NCBI GenBank assembly: GCA_021372185.1
Contig: JAJFUY010000362.1
Coordinates: 1 to 5,003 of the forward strand
Direction: 5' to 3'
Source of the DNA: Chlamydiales bacterium
GTDB taxonomy: Bacteria > Chlamydiota > Chlamydiia > Chlamydiales > FEN-1388
DNA: 5,003 bases
A model generated the notes under the pieces. The model did no database searches and was not told the DNA's origin. It worked only from the letters and a program-made list of their open reading frames with translations. Position numbers and translations under genes: made by a program. Of the stretch, positions 1 to 4,464 are shown in pieces. Every line of letters begins with the position of its first letter. Position 1 is the stretch's first letter.

Positions 1-388
1 AGGGCATTCCGTTAATGAGTAGAGTAATATCTGGGCGGAATTCCTCATCGCCATTTTTGTACGTTAATTCAGTTACCACATGAAAACTGTTATTAGAAAA
101 GTTTTCAAAGTCAATCAATTTGGGAGATGAGCGTCCAATGAGTTTGTCATAAAAAGCCTTACCTAGATCCTCGTTGTCCAGAGAGAGCTTGACATCATCC
201 ATTAATCGTTCGATGTCTCTTTTATCAATATGGGGGTTAATGCGTCTTATGGCTGTGTGGAATAGTTCTGGGAAAATATTAGTTTCTTTATCCCATACAG
301 CACTTTTGAGAGAATGATATTGGTAGCCAAGCCTGATTAGATGTAAAATTGCAGGGATTTTGACTCGTGAATCTTCGTTAAAAACCAT
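1..388 (-). CDS. hsdR: Type I restriction enzyme R subunit (HsdR), N-terminal part, runs off the left edge
   Basis: Reading down from the ATG at 388, the frame stays open for 129 codons to the window edge. The protein starts MVFNEDSRVKIPAILHL and contains INPHIDKRDIE and FRPDITLLINGMP. These are hallmarks of the HsdR N-terminal nuclease domain of the EcoR124I-like family, where the stretch reads RPDITL-(F/L)-INGMPL followed by the catalytic ExK. The Asp of RPDI (about residue 121) fits the first metal-binding acidic residue, while the ExK motif and all helicase motifs lie outside the window. In the family, HsdR with HsdM and HsdS forms the complex that translocates and cuts unmethylated DNA. 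The start is supported by a GGAAGAAGG ribosome site about 4 bases upstream. No hsdM or hsdS precedes it here, so they must lie to the left or elsewhere. Completeness cannot be judged. I am confident of the family. Confidence 0.9.
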   Translation of the reverse strand, partial: MVFNEDSRVKIPAILHLIRLGYQYHSLKSAVWDKETNIFPELFHTAIRRINPHIDKRDIERLMDDVKLSLDNEDLGKAFYDKLIGRSSPKLIDFENFSNNSFHVVTELTYKNGDEEFRPDITLLINGMP

Positions 389-392
389 GACA

Positions 393-402
393 CCTTCTTC
401 CG
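393..402 (-). promoter_or_regulatory. Ribosome binding site of hsdR
   Basis: On the minus strand this reads CGGAAGAAGG, a purine-rich Shine-Dalgarno sequence 4 bases before the ATG at 388. It fixes the start of the HsdR frame. Confidence 0.6.
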
Positions 403-440
403 GGCAATTTTGACTTTCTTGTTACTGATACACAAAAATA

Positions 441-462
441 ATTGTACATAGCGGCATGCTAT
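441..462 (-). promoter_or_regulatory. Possible hsdR promoter -10 with adjacent dyad
   Basis: On the minus strand TACAAT (446-441) lies about 50 bases upstream of the hsdR start and could be a -10 element. No good -35 is present at 17 bases. Directly upstream is a short perfect dyad, ATAGC-5-GCTAT (448-452 / 458-462), placed where a regulator could bind. Both are short in an AT-rich region, so this is only a candidate. Confidence 0.25.
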
Positions 463-705
463 TTTAAAAATTTATATAAGTTGATTATTTGCTTGTTGTC
501 ATCGCGCCTTGTGAAATTTTAATTCCTTAAATTCAGAAGGTTATGATGTCAAAACATATAGGATAGTGTAAGGCGCATATTGACGCAAGTTATTGATGTA
601 ATTAAAAACGTAATATGACTTGTTATTATATTAGGAATTTGCGTGTAAAGTAATCTATTATTAACTGATTATTTCATACAATCATTAAAAATTGGAATAG
701 TGAAA

Positions 706-760
706 TATTTGCAATGTACATGTTCCCGGGGGTGCCCTGTGAACATGTACATTGTGAATC
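706..760. repeat. Long hairpin-forming inverted repeat in the intergenic region
   Basis: The arms CAATGTACATGTTC (712-725) and GAACATGTACATTG (741-754) are perfect complements of 14 bp around a 15-base GC-rich centre containing CCGGGGG and GCCC. As RNA the stem extends outward by two G-U pairs (711/755, 710/756) and three Watson-Crick pairs (709-707 / 757-759), about 19 pairs in all. No T-run follows on either strand, so it does not look like an intrinsic terminator. Possible roles are a REP/MITE-type palindromic repeat, a structured RNA, or a recombination or protein-binding site. Confidence 0.75.
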
Positions 761-1092
761 TAAACAAAAAATTAAGAATTTCAAGGTCTTTGGTTGGCTC
801 TCTAAGTCTCGGGCGTTAGATTTTGTTTGAGAACATTTTAGAGCTTTAGTTAGTGTTATAATGTTTTCAATCATTACTTATATAGTTGGATCTCAGTTCC
901 GCTCGTTTGAATAGCTTTGCTTGAGTTAGATCCAGCTCATAGCGCTTTTTCTGGCAAATTCGATACGGGTATTGGTTTGCTTAATGTTTTGCGCTTCTTT
1001 CATTCGTGTGCTGCCATATTGAGGTTAGAGCCTGTGGGTCATATCTTCTACTTACTGTAAGTGGTGTTTTAACGCGCATAATGTTACTATGC

Positions 1093-1121
1093 TTGGCATA
1101 AATTCATATGCGTATTGAAAA
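1093..1121 (+). promoter_or_regulatory. Weak candidate promoter for the GIY-YIG gene
   Basis: TTGGCA (1093-1098) is a fair -35 hexamer, with the poor -10 TGAAAA (1116-1121) 17 bases on. An alternative -10, CATAAT (1077-1082), lies upstream with TTACTG (1052-1057) at a long 19-base spacing. Neither is convincing. The translation start at 1141 is preceded by only a weak AGAGA (1131-1135). Confidence 0.2.
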
Positions 1122-1140
1122 TTGGTAATAAGAGAAAAAG

Positions 1141-1755
1141 ATGCAAGAGATTATCTATATTTTAACTAATGAATATATGCCTGGTCTTGTCAAAGTGGGC
1201 TATACGACGACTAGCGTTGAGCAACGCATGATGGAACTGTATAGGGGAAATACTTCCGTTCCACATCCCTTTCACTGCTTTTATGCTGCGATTGTGAAAA
1301 ATGCAAAGTTTGTTGAAAAAAAACTTCACGATGCATTTGGTGATCATAGAGTGCCATCGAATCGGGAGTTCTTTAAGATAAGCCCACATCGGGTAAAAGC
1401 TGCGCTTGATCTCGTAGCTATTCAGGAGGTTACTCCAGGGGTTGATCCAGAGGTTACGCCTGAGATGACCGAATTTATTGCTAGGCGCCCTCCATTTCGG
1501 TTTTCTCTTGCTCATATACCAAACGGAGCAGAATTGCAGTTTGTCAGGGATGAAAGTATTATGTGCAAAGTAGTCGATGATCGTCACGTCGAGTTCCAAG
1601 GCGAGATAACAAGTTTAAGCGCTGCTGCTATGAACCTTCTGAGCGTGGCAGGATGGAAATCGACGCAAGTTCAAGGACCTGCTTATTGGCTTTATAATGG
1701 CGAAACCTTAGAGGAGCGCCGTCAACGATTCGAAGAAGAAGGTGTTCTTGTTTAA
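1141..1755 (+). CDS. GIY-YIG nuclease (T5orf172 type) fused to a RAMA/DUF4357-like domain
   Basis: A 204-residue cytoplasmic protein with no signal peptide or membrane segment. Residues 1-91 match the T5orf172/GIY-YIG fold: IYILTN (5-10) and VKVGYT (17-22) stand for the two GIY/YIG strands, R29 in VEQRMMEL is the expected catalytic arginine, E59 in VEKKLH the metal-binding glutamate, and SNREFF (73-78) the usual closing motif. All expected active-site positions look present. Residues about 112-204 resemble RAMA/DUF4357 domains: NGAELQ, a V-x-FQGE strand, TSLSAAAMNLL, then VQGPAYWLYNGETL. RAMA domains are associated with restriction enzymes and adenine methylases and are proposed to read DNA modification. 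A single-strand DNA cut near recognised sites, possibly modified ones, is an inference. An in-frame stop at 1129-1131 makes 1141 the first possible ATG, and the ribosome site is weak. It faces away from hsdR across a long gap and is followed by an independent promoter. Confidence 0.85.
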   Translation: MQEIIYILTNEYMPGLVKVGYTTTSVEQRMMELYRGNTSVPHPFHCFYAAIVKNAKFVEKKLHDAFGDHRVPSNREFFKISPHRVKAALDLVAIQEVTPGVDPEVTPEMTEFIARRPPFRFSLAHIPNGAELQFVRDESIMCKVVDDRHVEFQGEITSLSAAAMNLLSVAGWKSTQVQGPAYWLYNGETLEERRQRFEEEGVLV

Positions 1756-1774
1756 TTAAAATTGATTAAGTTAT

Positions 1775-1803
1775 TTGCCTGCAACTGCTAACTAAGTTAC
1801 AAT
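1775..1803 (+). promoter_or_regulatory. Sigma70-type promoter of the DUF5681 gene pair
   Basis: TTGCCT (1775-1780) and TACAAT (1798-1803) are separated by exactly 17 bases, and the start codon lies 37 bases past the -10. This is the best promoter in the window. It implies that DUF5681 and its overlapping partner are transcribed separately from the GIY-YIG gene. Confidence 0.6.
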
Positions 1804-1817
1804 ACATTTGGTTGTAA
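1797..1817. promoter_or_regulatory. Possible operator overlapping the -10 element
   Basis: TTACAA (1797-1802) and TTGTAA (1812-1817) form a perfect 6-bp inverted repeat with a 9-base spacer. The left arm covers the -10 hexamer and the right arm the likely initially transcribed region, a position suited to repression. The arms are short, so chance is possible. Confidence 0.35.
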
Positions 1818-1827
1818 TATAGCATGT

Positions 1828-1833
1828 AGGGGA
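1828..1833 (+). promoter_or_regulatory. Ribosome binding site of the DUF5681 gene
   Basis: AGGGGA ends 7 bases before the ATG at 1841, a strong Shine-Dalgarno match at normal spacing that fixes the start. Confidence 0.6.
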
Positions 1834-1840
1834 TCGTAAT

Positions 1841-2299
1841 ATGCCTGTAAATGCAGGTGAAATACAGGTAAAAGGGAGGTTTAAAAAAGGACAGTCTGGG
1901 AACCCTAATGGCAAGCCAAAAGGGGCTCGAAATAGGTCTACAATGGCTGCAGAGGCATTGCTTGCAGGTTCTTTAGAGGGTATTTGTAGGAAGATTGAAG
2001 AAGAAGCACTTGCAGGAAATATGCTTGCAGCGAGGATGGTATTAGAAAGGTTTTTGCCTGTAAGAAAAGATCGGGCGGTCAGGATTGATCTCCCGCAACT
2101 GAAGACATGCGAAGACGTCTTATCTGCTATAGGCTGTATTCTAACGGCAGTTGGTTGTGGGGAGATTTCGCCTAGCGAAGGTGAGGCGCTATCGAGAACT
2201 CTCGATATGTATTCGAAGGCTTTGGAAAATCACCAGCTGGAGGCTAGGCTGCAAGTCCTTGAAGCAGCAGCAAAGAAGCAAGATGAAGAAGGTAAATAG
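1841..2299 (+). CDS. DUF5681 domain protein, terminase-small-subunit-like
   Basis: A 152-residue soluble protein. Residues 11-32 carry the DUF5681 signature: KGRFKKGQSGNPNGKPKGAR is a glycine/lysine-rich, basic segment expected to contact DNA. A helical region follows, with MLAARMVLERFLPVRKDRAVRIDLPQL around residues 60-85. The C-terminal half (about 105-150) is strongly helical and probably coiled, with SEGEALSRTLDMYSKALENHQLEARLQVLEAA. The family is uncharacterised. It occurs in prophages and integrated elements and is often compared with phage terminase small subunits, which bind DNA during packaging; that role here is inference. The gene has its own promoter, a possible operator and a good ribosome site. 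Its last 17 bases overlap the next gene, so the two probably form one translation unit. It converges on the DUF3987 gene. The length is normal for the family as I recall it. Confidence 0.85.
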   Translation: MPVNAGEIQVKGRFKKGQSGNPNGKPKGARNRSTMAAEALLAGSLEGICRKIEEEALAGNMLAARMVLERFLPVRKDRAVRIDLPQLKTCEDVLSAIGCILTAVGCGEISPSEGEALSRTLDMYSKALENHQLEARLQVLEAAAKKQDEEGK

Positions 2300-2513
2300 A
2301 AAACGGATAGAAAATTTAGAGAAAGCTGTGAGTGCAAAGAGAAACCGCCCAAAATATGCGAAGGTTTGTCATAATCCTTCTCTCCAAAACTTTGACTCGG
2401 AAGTGCATCAGATCGATGCCGGTGTGCTGCTTATCCTACCTGATAATGGGAGGAGATTTAAAGAGGGCTTTTATCTCCAGAAACAGAATTCATATGCCGT
2501 ACATTATGGTTAA
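2283..2513 (+). CDS. Small basic hypothetical protein overlapping the DUF5681 gene
   Basis: A 76-residue frame opens at the ATG at 2283, inside the last codons of the DUF5681 gene, whose stop is at 2297-2299. It begins MKKVNRKRIENLEKAVSAKR, a basic helical start, and continues with KYAKVCHNP and a hydrophobic strand GVLLILPDNGRR. The 17-base overlap implies translational coupling, and an AAAGAAG purine stretch (2271-2277) can serve as ribosome site. I recall similarly built short proteins ending near a LPDNGRR motif beside DUF5681 genes in other elements, but could not search. The same frame is open upstream to 2151, within the DUF5681 gene; that upstream part is probably shadow. The stop codon (2511-2513) is the first base triplet of the large inverted repeat. 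Function unknown; no catalytic motif or membrane segment is seen. Confidence 0.65.
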   Translation: MKKVNRKRIENLEKAVSAKRNRPKYAKVCHNPSLQNFDSEVHQIDAGVLLILPDNGRRFKEGFYLQKQNSYAVHYG

Positions 2514-2582
2514 GGGACAAAGGGGACATTAGGGACAAAAGTCCCCCTTGATTTTTGTCCTTATTGTCCCTTTTGTCCCTTA
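2511..2582. repeat. Mirror-symmetric cluster of 9-bp-spaced GGGACA units (30-bp inverted repeat)
   Basis: The plus strand carries GGGACA at 2514, 2523 and 2532, each 9 bp apart. The minus strand carries the same unit at the complements of 2574-2579 and 2565-2570, and a one-base variant (AGGACA) at 2556-2561, again 9 bp apart. The whole forms an inverted repeat, 2511-2540 against 2553-2582, matching at 27 of 30 positions. Two of the three mismatches would be G-U pairs in RNA. The 12-base centre holds a further GTCCC. It starts at the stop codon of the small plus-strand gene and extends into the 3' end of the DUF3987 gene. It could be a bidirectional transcription stop, although no strong T-run follows, or an iteron-like binding site. 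Confidence 0.85.
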
Positions 2583-4069
2583 TAGATGGCTTTAAGGTGT
2601 GGGTTGACATAATAGATAGTACTTGGTGCTCCTTTGAGGGGGCCCTGACACTGTTCTTCGTGGATAAAACCGCGTGCTTTTAGCAGATCAAACGCGGGCA
2701 GTAAGTTTGTTTTGTGATACTTGCGATTTTTCCTTTGAAATTCTCTTCGGGAAAAGCATATAGAATTGGTATCTAAAATCCATTGCAGAATAACTTTTGC
2801 AATTGAAAGAGGTCTTTCCTCATCTATGAAAGAGAACGTTTTTAATGCGTGCGCTATCAGTGCGTGTCCGACTCTTATTGCATTTTCCATGGTTTGAAGG
2901 CTAATTTTTTTCTCCCAGGGTCTATCGAAAGCATATCTATTAATGTGGAGAGAGCCAGCCATGCGTGCTATTTGACCACTTAACTTGCCTGCCCAATCTG
3001 TGATATCTGATAGAAGGCCTATATCTGGATGCATCAATTTTTCAATAGTACGAGCGAAATCAAGCCACATGGCATATGCATCTGGATCGAGTTGGAGCAC
3101 ATGCATTTTTTGTGTACCACTGGCAGGCAGTGGATGGTTAAGTATTGCTTCGATAGTTGCGTTGAAGTGATTTTTCAGAGCATCATCCATAGGTTGTTCT
3201 TCAAGAGTTCGATAGCCTATATTAGATTCTGGAAAAACGTATAAAAAACGCCCTAATAATCCTCTGCCACGAAAGGTCGAGTTGCTGCATGCTTTTTGGA
3301 TTACATGAGGTTGCACAGTTAACGCAATTGTTAGAACTGCTCTTTCGAGAAATATTGGTTCTTTTGTCCGTCGGTCTATTCGACAACTTGATGCAGAGTG
3401 GCTTTGAAGTAAGAGGTCTATATTTGCATTCCCATTTGTGTAAAGCCCTCTTAAGATATCAAAGATGCCGCCTTCATCGCTAAGAATGGCCATAGCCCCT
3501 TCATTTGCTGCCATGAGTGTTCCTAAATGTTCAGGGGTTATATCGCTAGTCCAGAGTTGAGGATATGTGGTCTTGTTGCGAAGTTCATTTTCAAGAGTTA
3601 GAAGTTTCTGTAACTCTGTCTCAGTGGGGATTTTTGTAGATACTGAAAGTTCTCTACGAAACTGCTTTAACTGCTGTTCAATAGTTTTGTGTTTGCAAAT
3701 ATCTGCGTTGACCAATGGTTCAAGCCGTGCTTTTTGTGCATCTTCCCATGCCCGAATTGGAGACGTGATTTCAGTAAATACAGCCGATTTCCTAGATGCC
3801 GGAGGCAGAATTGGAAGTGTGTAGATATTGACAGGTTCACAATACCCTTTTTTGACTTCAACTATATACTTCTTTTGAGCTGCAGTTGCAATTGTTGCTA
3901 AGCATAGCATGCTTGCCAATTCGGGTGGTGTTTCTGTTGATCTGGTTAATTCATCTACATATCTTTGAGTTTGTTCATCGAATATATTCTTGGGCCATTC
4001 GGGTAAATTGGGCTCTTCAAATTCATGAGGTAGATCCCATTCGGCTTTATCGAGCTCAATAGGTTCCAT
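2561..4069 (-). CDS. DUF3987 (YfjI-like) RecA/AAA-type ATPase of an integrated element
   Basis: A 502-residue protein. Residues 45-100 hold the DUF3987 start: TPPELASMLCLATIATA, then NIYTLPILPPASRKS (81-95), a P-loop-like Walker A in which the usual glycines are replaced (PPASRKS, with K94-S95). A helical linker (about 105-165) follows. Walker B is AILSDEGG (194-201), with D198 and E199. ALTVQP (249-254) suits sensor 1, and FRGRGLLGRFLYVFPES (266-282) a likely arginine finger. The last 90 residues look like a winged helix (SRREFQRKNRKYHKTNLLPAFD), ending KGQKGQ inside the repeat cluster. The family is uncharacterised; a replication helicase or initiator role is inferred. I chose the ATG at 4069 over the TTG at 4120, which would overlap the AlpA-like gene by 50 bases. 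GGAGGG sits 7 bases before 4069, and the upstream gene stops one base before it, implying coupling. Confidence 0.88.
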   Translation of the reverse strand: MEPIELDKAEWDLPHEFEEPNLPEWPKNIFDEQTQRYVDELTRSTETPPELASMLCLATIATAAQKKYIVEVKKGYCEPVNIYTLPILPPASRKSAVFTEITSPIRAWEDAQKARLEPLVNADICKHKTIEQQLKQFRRELSVSTKIPTETELQKLLTLENELRNKTTYPQLWTSDITPEHLGTLMAANEGAMAILSDEGGIFDILRGLYTNGNANIDLLLQSHSASSCRIDRRTKEPIFLERAVLTIALTVQPHVIQKACSNSTFRGRGLLGRFLYVFPESNIGYRTLEEQPMDDALKNHFNATIEAILNHPLPASGTQKMHVLQLDPDAYAMWLDFARTIEKLMHPDIGLLSDITDWAGKLSGQIARMAGSLHINRYAFDRPWEKKISLQTMENAIRVGHALIAHALKTFSFIDEERPLSIAKVILQWILDTNSICFSRREFQRKNRKYHKTNLLPAFDLLKARGFIHEEQCQGPLKGAPSTIYYVNPHLKAIYKGQKGQ

Positions 4070-4070
4070 A

Positions 4071-4274
4071 TTATTTCCCTCCAAAAGAGTGAGCCCATTC
4101 GAAGAAGGCATCTTCGTCAATCAGCCATCTTCCGCTTACTTTTAAGAAAACATGAGTGCATTTTTTTTCACTTGCATGAGCTATAATATGTCTCAATCCG
4201 CCCATGGGTGGCCACAGATGGTACTGATTCCATTCGGTAGCGGGTATTAGGCGACTTTGTTTTTCATCTTTCAT
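4071..4274 (-). CDS. AlpA/excisionase-like small DNA-binding protein
   Basis: A 67-residue protein with the layout of short helix-turn-helix proteins found next to DUF3987 genes. LIPATEWNQYHLWPP (9-23) contains the first recognition helix, GGLRHIIAHASEK (25-37) the second, and FLKVSGRWLIDEDAFFEW (43-60) the beta hairpin and closing helix typical of AlpA/MerR-like excisionase folds. In P4-like and CP4-type elements such proteins activate integrase or act as recombination directionality factors; which applies here is inference. The start at 4274 has AAGGAG (4290-4285) 10 bases upstream. The stop codon is one base from the DUF3987 start, and the gene's last codons supply that gene's ribosome site, so the two form an operon. 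A run of eight A on the coding strand (4168-4161) is a possible slippage site. Confidence 0.75.
   Translation of the reverse strand: MKDEKQSRLIPATEWNQYHLWPPMGGLRHIIAHASEKKCTHVFLKVSGRWLIDEDAFFEWAHSFGGK
4074..4082 (-). promoter_or_regulatory. Ribosome binding site that decides the DUF3987 start
   Basis: The minus strand reads TGGAGGGAA in the last codons of the AlpA-like gene, followed by ATAAT and the ATG at 4069. This strong GGAGG match supports 4069, not the upstream TTG or ATG codons at 4120 and 4111, as the start of the DUF3987 protein. It couples the two genes. Confidence 0.65.
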
Positions 4275-4284
4275 TTTTTGCTCG

Positions 4285-4290
4285 CTCCTT
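4285..4290 (-). promoter_or_regulatory. Ribosome binding site of the AlpA-like gene
   Basis: AAGGAG on the minus strand lies 10 bases before the ATG at 4274. The spacing is slightly long but acceptable. Confidence 0.5.
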
Positions 4291-4300
4291 TATTTTGTTG

Positions 4301-4340
4301 ATTGAGACTTACTGTAGCTTGTTTAATGTGTCTCATTAAC
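4301..4340. promoter_or_regulatory. Nested dyads in the control region of the AlpA-DUF3987 operon
   Basis: TTAATG (4323-4328) and CATTAA (4334-4339) form a perfect 6-bp inverted repeat with a 5-base spacer. A second pair, TGAGAC (4303-4308) and GTCTCA (4330-4335), interleaves with it. They lie 30-65 bases upstream of the AlpA-like start, where an operator for an autoregulated DNA-binding protein would be expected. No convincing -35/-10 pair was found on the minus strand between 4291 and 4390, so the promoter may depend on an activator or lie elsewhere. Confidence 0.35.
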
Positions 4341-4390
4341 GCAAAAGGACGGATTCTGAAAAACCCTTTAAGTGAACAGGAGCATTTAGA

Positions 4391-4429
4391 AGAAAAATCC
4401 CCTGCATTAACGCGTCCAGGGATATTTTT
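4391..4429 (-). terminator. Rho-independent terminator after the right-hand gene
   Basis: On the minus strand ATCCCTG pairs with CAGGGGAT (one bulged base) around a 12-base loop, followed at once by TTTTTCT. The plus-strand side also has a T-run (ATATTTTTC), so it may work in both directions. It starts about 36 bases past the stop at 4465 and separates that gene from the AlpA-DUF3987 operon. Confidence 0.65.
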
Positions 4430-4464
4430 CGAGGCACTTTAAGAGAGATTTCTATTGAAATTGC

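Larger units (their letters stand above)
411..1140. other. Gene-poor intergenic region of about 730 bases
   Basis: No frame on either strand gives a convincing gene here. The longest minus-strand frame (874-674) has no ribosome site, crosses a large inverted repeat and resembles nothing I know. The region is more AT-rich than its flanks. It holds the presumed promoter of hsdR on the left, a strong inverted repeat (706-759), a TATAAT hexamer (857-862) lacking a -35, a 7-bp dyad TGGATCT / AGATCCA (887-893 / 928-934), and the presumed promoter of the GIY-YIG gene on the right. Short protein-like stretches on the minus strand between 867 and about 1020, in two different frames, could be a decayed gene. 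A small RNA cannot be excluded. Confidence 0.6.

Noticed and set aside
504..576. GCGCCTT / AAGGCGC inverted pair 59 bases apart
   Set aside because: Seven-base arms at that distance are compatible with chance and no other structure supports them.
801..828. TCTAA / TTAGA hairpin followed by TTTTGTTT as a terminator
   Set aside because: The five-pair AT-only stem is too weak for an intrinsic terminator and no gene ends there.
674..874. 66-codon minus-strand frame across the intergenic inverted repeat
   Set aside because: No ribosome site, odd composition, and the frame is largely made of the hairpin and AT-rich flanks.
1162..1599. 145-codon minus-strand frame opposite the GIY-YIG gene
   Set aside because: It is the antisense of a gene with clear family motifs; its composition (many F, W, H, N) is typical of a shadow frame.
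2332..2532. Alternative plus-strand frame of 66 codons overlapping the small gene
   Set aside because: The frame starting at 2283 is better placed by overlap and has more protein-like composition; this one runs into the repeat cluster and has no ribosome site.
2985..3901. Several plus-strand frames of 60-85 codons opposite the DUF3987 gene
   Set aside because: All lie within a strongly supported minus-strand gene, lack ribosome sites and show cysteine- and serine-rich shadow composition.
1050..4316. Shared 10-mer ACTTACTGTA at 1050-1059 and 4307-4316 in two control regions
   Set aside because: Several shared 10-mers are expected by chance in a window this size; only the first copy is palindromic (CTTAC-T-GTAAG).
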